DNA of 64,000 nt from Platycnemis pennipes (GCA_933228895.1 OW121847.1:128506350-128570349); one strand, 5' to 3'; positions 37,201-44,385 are shown, counted from the first letter of the stretch. The notes: generated from the sequence alone by a model not told the origin. Translations and numbers: made by a program.

Positions 37201-40200
37201 AATATAACGGAAAAATCGTAATACAGTTGAGCACCCTTAATCTGGGAATCCTTAATCCAGCAACACCCACAATCTGGCAAGTTTGCCATGACCACCAAAT
37301 TGGTACTTAGTGGAAAATGCCGAAACATTTTAACCGAAACATTGCTTCATAACCTGCCGAGATATTATCCCATTCCATGCTTAAAGTTCTCCCATTCCGA
37401 AAACCAGAAGAATTTAAACATATTAATTTCTGGAACTTCGTATACACTGGAATTATTCTGCAACTTGAGCTAAACATACAAAATTGAAGATATCGCCGAA
37501 CCGGACTACGACTAATTTACAGATCAACGACTTTCAATGGCACGTGTATTTTTCATTGACCACCAGACATAATTTGTGAAATTATGTGTTATCTGCATTT
37601 GTCTCTCCCTAATCATGTCTAATCTCTACAGTTATGGCAACAGCAGAAGAGTGAGGAATCAGTACAAAACATTAATGATCGCAGAAAAAGTGCAATTTGT
37701 AAAAAGCTTGATGCCGTTGCATCGATAAAGCATTTGTCTGAAACATACTGTGTGGGATCTTCGACAATATAACACATTAAGATGCAGAAAGAGAAAAATC
37801 CTCAAAAGTATACCGTTAAAGTGATTCTAAGAAATGGGTGAGAGAGAGAAACTATGAAAGAATATTTAAGTGCTGATTTAGATCGCGTAGTTTCAATTGC
37901 GTGAAAGTGAAGGGCTTAGTTAATATTTCTAGCCAAATGCAAATGGAGCAAGATAAACTGTTTCATAAATAGATATAATCTAAAAGACATGGATGTGGGA
38001 AATTTTGCCGGAATGGAATAGTAATTCACATCAATTCTAAAACATGCATGGTTCAAATTGTGGTCTGCTTTGTTTGATGTTGACGGATTAAGTGGGGATT
38101 TCAATGTTTCTGAGGATAAACTATATTGATGGAGTTGGTTGACTGTGCAAACAACATCAATAACCCTGAAGTAAAGGAAATGGAATTAGTAAATTTAGAG
38201 GAATGGATAGATAGTGACCACGATTCTCTCACCACACAACATTTCACAGATAATGAAATCCTTGAAATGGTAATTGACAACAAGATATCTGAGTAGGAAT
38301 GAAGATGATGAGCCTTAAATAGTCGAAGAAAGTCTACTATATTGATGATGGTTTTTAAAGAATCATCCAGTCTGTTCGGCCACGGCATAGTGATGGGTGG
38401 CTGTGCAGATGACACGAACGCGTTGACATCACGCTGAATCAACTGATAACAAATCAAGCATAGGAATTATTTTGCGCGAAGCACAGCATAAGAAATATTA
38501 ATTTTTATATATTTTTCCAAGATTAATATTAGTTTTTTTAATATGCAGCAATATGATGCACACAATGCTTAGCTTCCGTTATTTTCACTCACTGTGCAAC
38601 TTCGATACTTTTAAGTCGGTAGTAACATTGTGAATTAAGAAACCATTTCTTTCTCATTATTCTCAGTTATTATTTTTAAAATCGTGTTCAGTAAATGGCA
38701 AACGAATATATTTTGCTATAAATGACTGACTCCTTTCAATGAAAATATCCGGACGTCATAAATAGACAAATTGCCATGCATGACCCATAGTCCGGCAAAA
38801 TCCCTAATCCGGCATCACTTCGGTCCTGACTGTGCCGGATTCAAGATGCTCAACTGTATCCACCATTTGCTCTCACTATTTAACAAAACAGCCATGGCAC
38901 ACATGTATCATCTGCCACTGCCAATGAATTCCTGTTTACGTAACCTGCAATTTACTCTTTGTCTCTTTGGACTTTTAGGTAAAAGTAACTACTATTCTGT
39001 TTAATTTCAATCTTCCATGAGCTTAATCAAGTGGTTGATTATACAAAATCATCAAAGACATACGCTCATTCCTTCAGTAGCTATAAAGATAATGGGAATT
39101 AAGTAACTTTTTATTTACAATAGATGTCGCTTTAGAGTAAGTACAGTGAAACCTCCCTAAAGCATTTTCAAAGGGAAGGGTAAAATTTACTTACTTAGAT
39201 TATAAAAATTGTTTTTGATTTCCAAAGTTTTGCAGTGTATTTATCCATTTCAAGCTAGTTCTGCTAAATGCATAATGTTGTACAATATACAGTAAAACCT
39301 CTCTACAACGAATCCCCATACAGCGAAATTTTAAGGAAACCTCCCTATTTCGAAGTCATTGGCCCAGTCCCGGACCCTTCCAATGGACAATGCAAGCAAA
39401 AAAACCTCCCGTAACGAACCTCTCTAATTACGAAAACTCTGTACAACGAAGTCTGATAATGGGCCCAAAACATGAAAAGTGCCCCTCTAGAACGAATTAT
39501 TGAGAACAAATGCAGTATTTTGCATTTGCAGGTAATTTTTTCCATCGATATTTACGTAATAAGCGGGAAGTAGAACCGCAGCGGAGTGTACCGCGTCTTA
39601 ACCGTTCTGCTCCGAGCTTTGAAGGGGCTCAAATCCGAGACCTACGGAGCGGAAGGCATGAAGGAAACTTGATGCTCTGGCTCGGTGAAGGCCATAGTCA
39701 ACTCTGATGGTTCCCACCATAAGAAACGTGTAAGGGGAGCCAAAGCTCCGCTCCACGTGGCTCCATTGCTCCGCTCCGACCTTTGTGCCACTCCAAGAAG
39801 GAGTGGTTGTCAATTTTGTGCTCCTCTCTGAACCGCCTAGGCTGTTTACAAGTCGAACTGGTTTGACAGAAAATCCGCAGAGCAGCTCTTTCTAAATTAA
39901 ATTTCGATAATATCCCATTGAGCATCCCTTATCAAGGTGTCCACTGACCGAGAAAACCTGGAAAATTGGGAATTATTCGTGAATTTTCAATGCAGGGAAA
40001 TGTTCGTGGATTACTCATGATTTTCTGGTCTGAGTCGGGAATTTTAAAATTCTTAATTCAAGACAAAAAATCCTTATTTTAGAAATAGGATCAACAATGA
40101 TGTCTTTAAGATACATATATGTATATTATGTATTTGATAACTGTACAAGATGTAATGGATTTGCCGTTGGTATGAATGAATAAATAAACGACGAAAAAGT

Positions 40201-43200
40201 AGTTAGGCTCAATGAATCTTCAGCGCTGTATGCATCGGAGATGTCAACTGATCGAATGTCGTCGAACAGATGCCTTCAGCATCACGTCAAGTTTCCTTTG
40301 TTCTCACTCATTGCACATATAGAAGGCAACTAGTCGAATATCTTCTAACTAGACTAGGAAACACTGAAGAAATCAAGTCATTGAAGTGGAACATTCTGCA
40401 AGCCATTCAGCGTCTGTGTGTTGCTTGGGATGGAGTAGAGAGAAGCGCGATTTCAAATTGCTTCAGGAGGGCAGGCTTTCCTGAAGAGATGGACGCCCAA
40501 GACGACCCACAGCCAGAGGAGAGGGAGGAATGGGGTGAAGTCGCTAAATTATTAAACATTGAAGGGGTATCTTTCGAAGAGTGTGCGAGAATTGATAATG
40601 ATATCGCTGTATTTGCCGACAATGAGGATCCCGAAATTTTGGCAGAAATGCAGGATGTGAGCGATGAAGAGAGAGGAGCCTAGCAATAGCGCAGTGCGCC
40701 CTGGCTGGAAGGAAGTGGTGAACGCAATAGATGTTTTGAAGCGAGTTTTTTTAATGTCAGAAGATGGAGTAGAGAATTTGAAGATTCATCGGCAAGTTGA
40801 GCAAGCAGCCAGCAAAGAAATAAGGAAAGCGATGAGACAGACGACTTTTGAAAACTATTTTGAATAGAATAATTTTGAATTAAAAAATTGCTTTAAACCT
40901 ATGTAATTTTTCGAAATTTGTTTTAACTTCCTGAAATATACTCATTTTCAAGCAATATGGAATGCTTCGCAGGTAAGTCGCACGAGAGCTGACTGTATAT
41001 ACGGCGAGTATGGTAGATGATCCTGTATTTATATTTGTGAGGAGGTAAGTGAAGGAGAGATAAATCGAAAACCAGATTAGTTATTACAGGAACTATTGTA
41101 CTTCTTCTGTCTGTGAGCCTAACCAGTTGGACTATTTGAAGAGCGGCAGACGACTGGGTCATGATATATTGGAATCACATGAGCTTTCGGTTAGGGGTAT
41201 AGGGAGTCATTGAGGAGTGGAATGGGTGAGGGAGGTGTCCCCGAAGGAACGTGGGAAGGGGATGGGAGATAACAGCATTGTAGAGAAAGAGGCGAGTAAG
41301 AGCATAGTTATTCTTTCTTTCGGAGGGGGAAGGTTATTGAATAATAGGCATTTTGGTATGGAATGTTTGGGAGGGGTAAGTTGGCATTGCACTCCTTCCT
41401 CTTACTCATTTCAGTGCGTGCGCTAGGTTAGATTTCTTGCTGCGTCCAACTCAAAACGTCTCCATTCCAAATTGTTAGCATGCAATATTACTGGTGCAAC
41501 TAGAATTTTCAGAACAGCGATCTTCGCTCGTATACTTGGTTTAGAAAGAGGTCCTTCTAAAGTCATAAAAGACGCGAAAAGAGTGGGCTCAGGTTCTTTT
41601 ACGTGTTTTTATTCTCTTAATTGCTAACATAATACATATTTAACTCATGTGATTCTGCTTTAGCGACTAATTATTCCAGTTTAATAGTTTTAGCCTACAA
41701 ATGGCGCACATTTTAGAATGAGAGACGTTCTGCAAAGGACTGAAAAAGGGCAAACCTGGTTTAAAATGTTCCGCAAGTATGAAGAGGTTATCTTCAAGTA
41801 TAACGGCGACAAGGCATGGCTTCAAATATTACCTGGCGTACTCGAGGCGAAAAGCAGTACATCGAGGCGATGGTACTGAATTTTGGCACTGAAGAACGGG
41901 TATGCCAACAGAATACCAATCGTGTCCAGCTTCTATGAAGGCATCATCAATGCATTATCATCTGAGATTGCCCTTGTGACCTCAGGGCATTGCCGACTGC
42001 CACTTTTTTACTCGTGGTAACTAACTCATTCCACCTAACTTCCATCGTTGTTTATCGATATCTAATATATACCGGTCTCGAACATAGATATTTACCAGTA
42101 TTTCAATGGATTTCAATTTCAATTCCAACAATTCATTTTATTTCGTAAGTCTAAATGGCAATATGTGCTCTTTCAAGCAAAATTGCTGTATAAAACTGCT
42201 AATTGATATTGACTTAAATTATTGCACTCCAAGAATAATATCGACTAGATACTCAGAAAAATTATGGAGCACTTTAAAAATACGTAATCCACAGGCATTA
42301 ATTTTGGCATTCCTTTAATATCAGAACATAACTAATGTAAGCAATGAGGCGTAGTGCAGAATGGACGAGGAAACAATAATTTCAATTAGAAATACGCAGA
42401 TTGAAAATCACGAGGTGATAGCCACGGTATTTGATGGTAAATAATAACAATTGTTTATCATCACCATAGGAAAGGTGAATAAAGCAAGATTAAGAAATTT
42501 ACACAACTTGCATCATAAACCTCACGGAACACTTGGGTGACCCTGCGATAGCGATGACCCTCATGTCACCTCCGTACAACGAAACCCCCTACAGCGAAGT
42601 CGTGACTTTTTCAGTCCCAACAAATTCGTTGTATGGAGGTTTTACTGTACCTTATTCATATAAATGCTTGGATACTCAACTTTTTGCATGGTTACCTTTT
42701 GCTGGCTGTGTCATGTAAAAATCCAGTGCTTAATTAAATTTTAATCAGTGTTAACAAAAAATGGAACAAGTGCGAATCATGAAAATTGTCTTCGGTAAAA
42801 GTTATATCAAGTTCAATTAAGTTGGGAACTTAAGGTGATTCTAAGTAAGTTGCACTGCATGATAATAATTCTAATAGGTTTTCTTCATTAAAAATGTTCT
42901 TGGCAACCATTAAACCATGAAAACAAAGTGAATGACAATGGTAATAAGAAACTAAAAGAAATTTAGCTGTCAAGCTTACCCCAAGGTGAAGTATTTCTGG
43001 TGAGATGATCAAGGTGAGGAAATTGAAAGGAATTTAACTTACAACCTAGTATGTCAAGGTAAAGAATGAAATAGGCATGTTACTTACCTGTGTAATTTTG
43101 TTTTACTGCCATACACTTCACTGTATTATGATTCCAAAACCACAAAGAAACATATAATATTAATATTGCCCAAAAAATGCAAATAAATGGTACGACATAC

Positions 43201-43864
43201 AACAGAAACAGTATGTTTTGCATTCCCAGCCATGAACATCCAAATATCAACAATTTAAGTCCTACAAATAAGCTGGGAATCGATCAAGCTACACATTTTG
43301 TTCAGATTTCTTCCGTGACGTCACAGACATTTTTTGTCCCATGTAGTAGGCTTGTATTTGATACAGCCTTTGTTAAACTCTAGGAGCATATTATTTTCCT
43401 TTACACCTCTCCATTTGAAAAAAGGATTTTACAGCATCACACCATAAATTTCAGAATTGAAATTTTTGAGAAATAAAGACAGCATTTGAGGCTCATGGAT
43501 GTTATTGGTAATTGTTTTTCCGGTGAGTGATTTATAATAAATTTTTTTAAGGTGGAAAAAGAGAATGAAAGAGGGCACTCAAAATGAAAGTTCTGACACA
43601 GATGAAGGCTATAATCCAGCAGCTATTGGGGTGAGTAGAGATCAAGCTGATTTATTGGATGATATCAGAGCTTTTGTTGCTTGTGGTGCCTTACGTGATG
43701 GTGAAGCAACTACCTCTGAGATTTTGGCTAGGTTTCAAAATAGACTACCTCCAAGTGCCACTCCTCAGCTCTTCAAAAGTATGCTGAAGTCCATCTGTGA
43801 TTTTAACCAACAAGGCACGACAGGTTCAGGATTGTGGAAGCTTAAGCCAGAGTTTTGTGACTGA
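4072..43864 (+). CDS. ERCC6: ERCC6/CSB-like SNF2 ATPase gene, 5'-partial, 11 exons
   Basis: Cockayne syndrome B (Rad26) homologue: a nuclear SWI2/SNF2 DNA translocase that recognises stalled RNA polymerase II and starts transcription-coupled nucleotide excision repair. Exons (inferred from AG/GT sites and phase): 4072-4227, 6029-6156, 14036-14397, 14508-14624, 14962-15138, 17592-17729, 21740-21850, 23431-24532, 24962-25187, 36809-36967, 43552-43864. Joined, they give 995 residues and a TGA stop with no internal stop. Visible motifs by local residue number: Walker [10 protein letters not shown] (22-30), DEGH box (138-141, the CSB form of DEAH), SGSPLQNN (166-173), motif [13 protein letters not shown] (436-446), a Lys/Arg-rich linker, and a C-terminal tail ending WKLKPEFCD. 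Human CSB is 1493 residues, so about 500 N-terminal residues lie upstream of the window. The DEGH box, the PTWTG motif and the C-terminal tail distinguish it from RAD54 or ERCC6L. The exon borders are my prediction. Confidence 0.95.
4228..6028 (+). other. ERCC6 intron a, with SINE-like relic
   Basis: AT-rich intron of 1801 bp. Apart from the SINE-like inverted pair at about 5255-5470 I see no coding potential or transposon ends. Confidence 0.7.
5255..5470 (-). repeat. tRNA-derived SINE-like inverted pair
   Basis: Read on the minus strand, 5350 to 5281 has a tRNA-like box A (TAGCATGGTGGTCTGGGC) followed by a box B (GGTTCAATTCC). The flanks 5258-5305 and 5415-5465 are inverted copies of each other (GAAAATTGCCAGAGG against CCTTTGGCAATTTTC), and the right copy again carries a box-B-like GGTTTGATTTCC. 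This suggests two SINE ends joined head to head. No intact tRNA gene can be supported. Confidence 0.5.
6029..6156 (+). CDS. ERCC6: ERCC6 exon b: motif Ia region
   Basis: Acceptor AG at 6027-6028, donor GTAAGG at 6157. The exon reads [12 protein letters not shown], then [15 protein letters not shown], which matches the CSB segment after motif I. It enters in phase 2 and leaves in phase 1; the last G joins the first two bases of the next exon as glycine, 7.9 kb downstream. Confidence 0.93.
6411..6687. mobile_element. hAT-type MITE with perfect 8-bp target duplication
   Basis: A 277-bp non-coding element. It begins CAGGGGCGTC and ends GACGCCACTG, which are 9/10 inverted repeats. It is flanked on both sides by GATTCCGC (6403-6410 and 6688-6695), an exact 8-bp duplication as hAT transposases make. 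It contains a run of eight G near 6643-6650. It lies in ERCC6 intron b, about 250 bp after exon b, and no ORF is present. Confidence 0.9.
6700..7620. other. intronic stretch with GC-rich island, unidentified
   Basis: The segment 7000-7560 is distinctly more GC-rich than its surroundings and contains a weak box-B-like GCGAATCCGG near 7057-7066. The minus-strand frame at 6746-7276 (176 codons) resembles no family I know. This may be an old retroposed or SINE-containing fragment; I cannot support a gene. Confidence 0.3.
7668..7850. repeat. 86-bp tandem duplication in LINE 3' UTR
   Basis: The unit beginning ACAAATATAGGACACGTCAA at 7671 recurs at 7757, a period of 86 bp, nearly identical over the full unit. 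A third partial unit starts near 7843. Duplicated 3' UTR units are common in LINEs. Confidence 0.85.
8119..8450. repeat. foldback made of inverted Penelope-type ends, with 53-bp tandem copy
   Basis: The left arm (8119-8245) and right arm (8268-8375) are inverted copies around a loop of about 20 bp. Each arm contains the conserved string GAAACGTTGGCCAAATAG or its complement. The outer 53 bp of the right arm is repeated in tandem (GAAACGTTGG at 8323 and 8376). The phrase cctgaaa...ttttccGAAACGTTGG is typical of Penelope-like element 3' ends. It sits inside the antisense LINE 3' UTR. Confidence 0.75.
11613..12937. mobile_element. CAGGGTGGC-ended DNA element, third nesting level
   Basis: A 1325-bp element with ends CAGGGTGGC and GCCACCCTG, flanked by AATTA at 11608-11612 and 12938-12942 (perfect 5-bp duplication). 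Its right half (about 12493-12890) is homologous to 1-490 of this window, so the family is dispersed. Small frames inside have no recognisable product. A related end signature and 5-bp duplication occur at 27985-30413. I cannot assign a superfamily with certainty. Confidence 0.82.
13125..13205 (-). repeat. tRNA-derived SINE head
   Basis: On the minus strand the order is box A (TGGCTTAGTGGG, 13198 to 13187) then box B (GGTTCAAATCC, 13155 to 13145), spaced as in a tRNA. Mismatched stems and no CCA-proximal acceptor stem argue for a SINE head rather than a functional tRNA gene. It lies inside the CAGGGTTGGG-ended element. Confidence 0.65.
13428..13690 (-). mobile_element. LINE RT upstream part, antisense (continuation of 7621-9485)
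   Basis: Read on the minus strand this carries the RT segment that precedes the palm (a [14 protein letters not shown] stretch and a VPFSEW stretch), with frameshifts. It is the N-terminal side of the RT whose C-terminal side lies at 8480-9485. The two halves are separated only by the Tigger-like insertion at 9486-13427. Confidence 0.65.
14036..14397 (+). CDS. ERCC6: ERCC6 exon c: DEGH box and motif III
   Basis: Acceptor AG 14034-14035, donor GTAAGT at 14398. The frame completes the glycine split with exon b. It encodes [28 protein letters not shown] (motif II, Mg-ATP coordination and hydrolysis), [19 protein letters not shown] (motif III) and [14 protein letters not shown] rather than DEAH is the known CSB subfamily form. 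It ends in phase 0 after VQ. Confidence 0.97.
14508..14624 (+). CDS. ERCC6: ERCC6 exon d
   Basis: Acceptor AG 14506-14507, donor GTAGGC at 14625; 39 whole codons. Reads [20 protein letters not shown] then [17 protein letters not shown], the conserved SNF2-N end ([11 protein letters not shown]) just before recA lobe 2. The preceding intron is only 110 bp. Confidence 0.96.
14962..15138 (+). CDS. ERCC6: ERCC6 exon e
   Basis: Acceptor TTTTCAG ending at 14961, donor GTGAGG at 15139; 59 whole codons. Encodes [18 protein letters not shown] and [18 protein letters not shown]. The LRKICNHP block is the hallmark just before the helicase C lobe. The donor is placed so that the frame continues in phase 0. 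Confidence 0.95.
15139..17591 (+). other. ERCC6 intron e
   Basis: 2453 bp of AT-rich intron. I find no transposon ends or coding domains; small frames at 15373 and 17032 look like chance. Confidence 0.6.
17592..17729 (+). CDS. ERCC6: ERCC6 exon f: start of helicase C lobe
   Basis: Acceptor CTAG ending at 17591, donor GTATTT at 17730; 46 codons. Encodes [20 protein letters not shown] and [12 protein letters not shown], matching the CSB block around FGYWKRSGKM. It has no start codon of its own and is recognisable only by homology and splice sites. Confidence 0.95.
18770..19467. mobile_element. TTA-flanked MITE (PIF/Harbinger-like)
   Basis: A 698-bp element. Left end AGGCCGTTGTACAC, right end inverted GTGTACAACGGCCT; the similarity continues inward as GGTACAATTTCTTGTAC. 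It is flanked by TTA at 18767-18769 and 19468-19470. A 3-bp TTA duplication is the PIF/Harbinger preference. No transposase is present. Inside is a small tandem repeat with the core CCATATTRTGATATTCTTTG near 18970-19040. Confidence 0.85.
19468..20189 (+). other. ERCC6 intron f, unassigned part
   Basis: AT-rich intron. The segment 19930-19990 shows a weak box-B-like GTTCGATCCC on the minus strand, insufficient for a SINE call. Nothing else is recognised. Confidence 0.4.
20190..20360. mobile_element. solo end of a Tigger/pogo-like element
   Basis: Ends GTATATCCGAGGTTCTACTG followed by TA, the complement of a Tigger-type TIR (CAGTAGAACCTCGGATATAC). Internal GTCGTATAAA repeats are typical of such ends. 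No matching left end was found, so this is a fragment. Confidence 0.55.
20640..21190 (+). pseudogene. decayed LINE 3' end (post-RT tail region)
   Basis: The frame 20794-21039 contains [14 protein letters not shown], then [19 protein letters not shown]. The first resembles the segment that precedes GHVLR in arthropod LINE RT tails, the second the basic EGKRAGRKGRGR-like tail. The 3' TGGATGGATGG run at about 21115-21125 may be the LINE tail. The rest is too decayed for a clade call. Confidence 0.45.
21740..21850 (+). CDS. ERCC6: ERCC6 exon g: motif IV region
   Basis: Preceded by a long pyrimidine tract (TTTTTTTTTAG, AG 21738-21739); donor GTAAAT at 21851; 37 codons. Encodes [20 protein letters not shown] and [14 protein letters not shown], matching CSB QMLDILEVFL...YLKMDG...ASRQPLI. 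Confidence 0.95.
21851..23430 (+). other. ERCC6 intron g
   Basis: 1580 bp of AT-rich intron with T-rich tracts. I see no transposon termini or coding domains. Confidence 0.6.
23431..24532 (+). CDS. ERCC6: ERCC6 exon h: motifs V-VI and basic linker
   Basis: Acceptor AATGCAG ending at 23430, donor GTATGT at 24533, phase 1 exit. The first third encodes motifs V and [40 protein letters not shown] (arginine fingers), then [36 protein letters not shown] and [14 protein letters not shown], which are strongly conserved in CSB. The last two thirds is a low-complexity Lys/Ser-rich linker with [12 protein letters not shown] and [11 protein letters not shown], probable nuclear localisation signals. At 1102 bp it is by far the largest exon. 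Confidence 0.97.
24962..25187 (+). CDS. ERCC6: ERCC6 exon i: post-ATPase VPTWTG segment
   Basis: Acceptor CTCCAG ending at 24961. Encodes [37 protein letters not shown] and [17 protein letters not shown] and SGVPTWTG are shared with vertebrate CSB. Two overlapping donors exist; the one at 25188 (GTAAGT) is chosen because phase 2 is needed for exon j, giving [13 protein letters not shown] across the 11.6-kb intron. Confidence 0.93.
25188..26079 (+). other. ERCC6 intron i, first part
   Basis: AT-rich. The minus-strand frame 25417-25989 (190 codons, hydrophobic) is probably the shadow of an A-rich + strand. A + strand stretch around 25470-25640 could be an old coding relic but matches nothing I recognise. 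Confidence 0.35.
26332..26351. repeat. 20-bp palindrome copy 1
   Basis: GTGACCCACCGGTGGGTCAC, perfect self-complement, 5 bp inside the left inverted terminus. Confidence 0.97.
26502..26521. repeat. 20-bp palindrome copy 2
   Basis: An exact copy of the palindrome at 26332, preceded by a diverged half copy (TGTGTCACTTAG). Confidence 0.97.
26558..26577. repeat. 20-bp palindrome copy 3
   Basis: Exact copy, 36 bp after copy 2. Confidence 0.97.
27383..27402. repeat. 20-bp palindrome copy 4
   Basis: Exact copy on the right side of the element, followed by ACCGCCC. Confidence 0.97.
27426..27445. repeat. 20-bp palindrome copy 5
   Basis: Exact copy, 23 bp after copy 4 and about 50 bp from the right terminus. 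Confidence 0.97.
27985..30413. mobile_element. CAGGGTGTCTAC-ended DNA element, 5-bp target duplication
   Basis: A 2429-bp element. Left end CAGGGTGTCTAC, right end GTAGACACCATG (11/12 inverted). It is flanked by TTTAA at 27980-27984 and 30414-30418. Subterminal regions are rich in GGAAAA/GGGAAT (left) and TTTAAA/CTTGAA (right) repeats. It carries no recognisable transposase. Inside lies a Penelope-type foldback (28783-28905). Similar ends occur as fragments at 39943 and 54149. It belongs to the same general type as 11613-12937. Confidence 0.82.
28783..28905. repeat. foldback of two inverted Penelope-type 3' ends
   Basis: Two arms of about 58 bp (28783-28840 and about 28848-28905) are inverted copies, each with CCGAAACGTNGGCAGAGATGGAG and GACCCGGTGGAAGACC or the complement. 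The same string in decayed form ends the Penelope-like copy near 48450-48515 (GAAACATCGGCAGAGATGAAG). Confidence 0.8.
30632..30735 (-). repeat. dispersed LINE-tail repeat, antisense
   Basis: TAATAATAATACATTTATTT followed by sequence complementary to 44279-44385 (shared GATCAAGGTACACACCA and CAAAGAAATAGGACAAATAA). It is probably the 3' UTR of one LINE or SINE family in two orientations. Confidence 0.75.
30802..32469. mobile_element. Tigger/pogo-like element copy 2 (uninterrupted)
   Basis: It starts CAGTGGAAGCGCGGTATAAC and ends TATAATGGACTTCTACTG followed by TA. The length is 1668 bp. It is homologous end to end to the Tigger parts of 9486-13427 and gives the empty-site sequence for that nested insertion. 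The left TA appears mutated to TG. No transposase frame; the internal region is unassigned. Confidence 0.82.
32600..34470 (+). mobile_element. R2/NeSL-like LINE relic interrupted by a MITE
   Basis: Reads [20 protein letters not shown] (about 32820), then [29 protein letters not shown] and [17 protein letters not shown] up to 33359. It resumes at 33891 with [45 protein letters not shown] and [20 protein letters not shown] (about 34370). The FWWKK and GCKDNLLID blocks belong to a site-specific type (R2/NeSL/CRE group) RT. Small frameshifts and a lost palm make it defective. I am unsure of the exact clade. Confidence 0.7.
33360..33890. mobile_element. MITE inside the R2/NeSL-like LINE
   Basis: A 531-bp insertion. 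Left end GGGGGCGTTTACTC, right end GGTAAACGACCCC (inverted, two mismatches). The RT frame stops being recognisable at the left end and resumes exactly at the right end (Glu-Pro, then Ile-Pro-Ser-Trp). The duplication is short (AT, or a 3-bp near-match). Superfamily uncertain; the G-rich TIR fits PIF/Harbinger or ISL2EU types. Confidence 0.78.
34471..35120 (+). other. ERCC6 intron i, unassigned part
   Basis: AT-rich, no repeat end or coding domain recognised. Confidence 0.5.
35121..36740. mobile_element. Tigger/pogo-like element copy 3, inverted, with internal foldback
   Basis: It starts CAGTAGAAGCCCGGTATAGT after TA (35119-35120) and ends TATACTGGGATTCCAC before TA (36741-36742), with the final two bases lost. 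It lies opposite to copies 1 and 2: its left part matches their right ends (CGCTATA..., TTCACACG...). The centre, 35551-36265, is a large AT-rich inverted repeat absent from copy 2, so it is probably a later insertion. Confidence 0.8.
35551..36265. repeat. 700-bp foldback built of CGATATT/AATATCG units
   Basis: The left arm is about 35551-35855 and the right arm about 35935-36265, with a spacer of about 80 bp. The arms share unique inner sequence (GCACCGGTT, GTCGGAAAAAGACA, GGCCTTCGCTTAAGCTGGAG and their complements). Outward from this they consist of short variable units of the type cacgATAAATATCg. Each unit is itself nearly palindromic. Confidence 0.9.
36809..36967 (+). CDS. ERCC6: ERCC6 exon j: CSA-interaction-like segment
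   Basis: Acceptor TTTGCAG ending at 36808, donor GTAACT at 36968, phase 2 in and out. Encodes [11 protein letters not shown] (compare CSB SRFGKKRNSNF) and, after a Ser-rich spacer, [19 protein letters not shown]. By position this last block corresponds to the CSA-interaction motif region of human CSB (SSLLAKMRARN). It has no ATG and was found only from phase and homology. Confidence 0.88.
36968..37223 (+). other. ERCC6 intron j, first part
   Basis: AT-rich, nothing recognised. Confidence 0.5.
37224..38856 (+). mobile_element. pogo/Tigger element with decayed transposase (CAGTTGAGCA type)
   Basis: It starts CAGTTGAGCACCCTTAATCT and ends inverted GATTCAAGATGCTCAACTG, flanked by TA (37222-37223, 38857-38858); 1633 bp. 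The interior (about 37680-38290, +) retains pieces of a CENP-B/pogo transposase: [17 protein letters not shown] and VGSSTI of the DNA-binding helix-turn-helix, later [10 protein letters not shown] and [15 protein letters not shown] of the C-terminal part. The DDE core is largely deleted. Confidence 0.85.
38857..39289 (+). other. ERCC6 intron j, between two Tigger elements
   Basis: A solo Tigger-like end (CAGTGAAACCTCCCTAAAGC) starts at 39144. Otherwise unassigned. Confidence 0.5.
39290..42647 (+). mobile_element. pogo/Tigger element with transposase C-terminal region
   Basis: 3358 bp. It starts CAGTAAAACCTCTCTACAAC and ends with the inverted TTGTATGGAGGTTTTACTG. TA flanks both sides (39288-39289, 42648-42649). 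Further subterminal copies of the motif tACAACGAA/TACAGCGAA are seen at both ends. It encodes at 40300-40867 the C-terminal part of a Tigger/jerky-type transposase. A fragment of the CAGGGTGTC family sits at about 39943-40090, and 40920-42500 is unassigned internal sequence, possibly nested. Confidence 0.9.
40270..40867 (+). pseudogene. Tigger/jerky-type transposase, C-terminal fragment
   Basis: The first frame, 40270-40683, reads [33 protein letters not shown] and [17 protein letters not shown], the region after the DDE catalytic core in pogo/Tigger proteins. It continues after a +1 shift near 40665 in 40664-40867 with [16 protein letters not shown] and [10 protein letters not shown], the usual C-terminal end. 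The helix-turn-helix and catalytic domains are missing, so it cannot catalyse transposition. Only one frameshift suggests fairly recent loss. Confidence 0.8.
42648..43551 (+). other. ERCC6 intron j, last part
   Basis: AT-rich intron leading to the TTTTTTTAAG acceptor. No repeat or gene recognised. Confidence 0.55.
43552..43864 (+). CDS. ERCC6: ERCC6 last coding exon: ubiquitin-binding/winged-helix tail
   Basis: Acceptor TTTTTTTAAG ending at 43551. The first base completes an Arg codon from exon j. After an acidic stretch ([12 protein letters not shown]) it encodes [29 protein letters not shown] and [12 protein letters not shown], then [13 protein letters not shown] and TGA. This is the conserved CSB C-terminus: the ubiquitin-binding and winged-helix region needed for repair in human CSB. 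Confidence 0.96.
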
Positions 43865-44021
43865 AGTAGGTACTTAACACAGTTTGTCATCAGGCCCTAA
43901 ATATGTACCTCTTAATTCATTCTTCGTTGCATTATTACAGCACAAAATTGAAAAAGTTCATATTCCATGTACAAAAGAACCCTCTGTGATGTTTGTATTT
44001 TTTGTATTTATTTTTTAAACC

Positions 44022-44139
44022 ATTAAAGGATTTACTTGAATGTTATTGGGCTTGGATTTTTCTGAACTTCCAAATGTGATAAAACGAGGATACAATTCAA
44101 AAACTTAATAGTAATTTAAGAATGCTTCTTCTTAATAAA
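44022..44139 (+). promoter_or_regulatory. candidate ERCC6 polyadenylation signals
   Basis: ATTAAA at 44022-44027 (158 bp after the stop) and AATAAA at 44134-44139 (270 bp after). Either gives a short 3' UTR. Position-based inference only. Confidence 0.5.
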
Positions 44140-44278
44140 TTGTACTACTCATTGTCTGTGAGTGAGTTCTTTGGTAACTCAACTTCTGCGTTGTAGTTCA
44201 GCTCTTTGATTTCTTCTTTCATATTTATACACATGATTTTGAATGAATTTGTCTTTTTTGAATTGTATGAAGTTTTTC

Positions 44279-44385
44279 ATTTATTTGTCCTATTTCTTTG
44301 ACGTGCCTTATATCTTATGCATTTACCCCCTGGTGTGTACCTTGATCTCCAGGAAAATAAAGATATTATTATCTTCCCCATTGCT
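44279..44385 (+). repeat. dispersed LINE-tail repeat, sense
   Basis: Complementary to 30632-30735, ending AAAATAAAGATATTATTAT. It lies just past the ERCC6 gene end. Confidence 0.75.
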
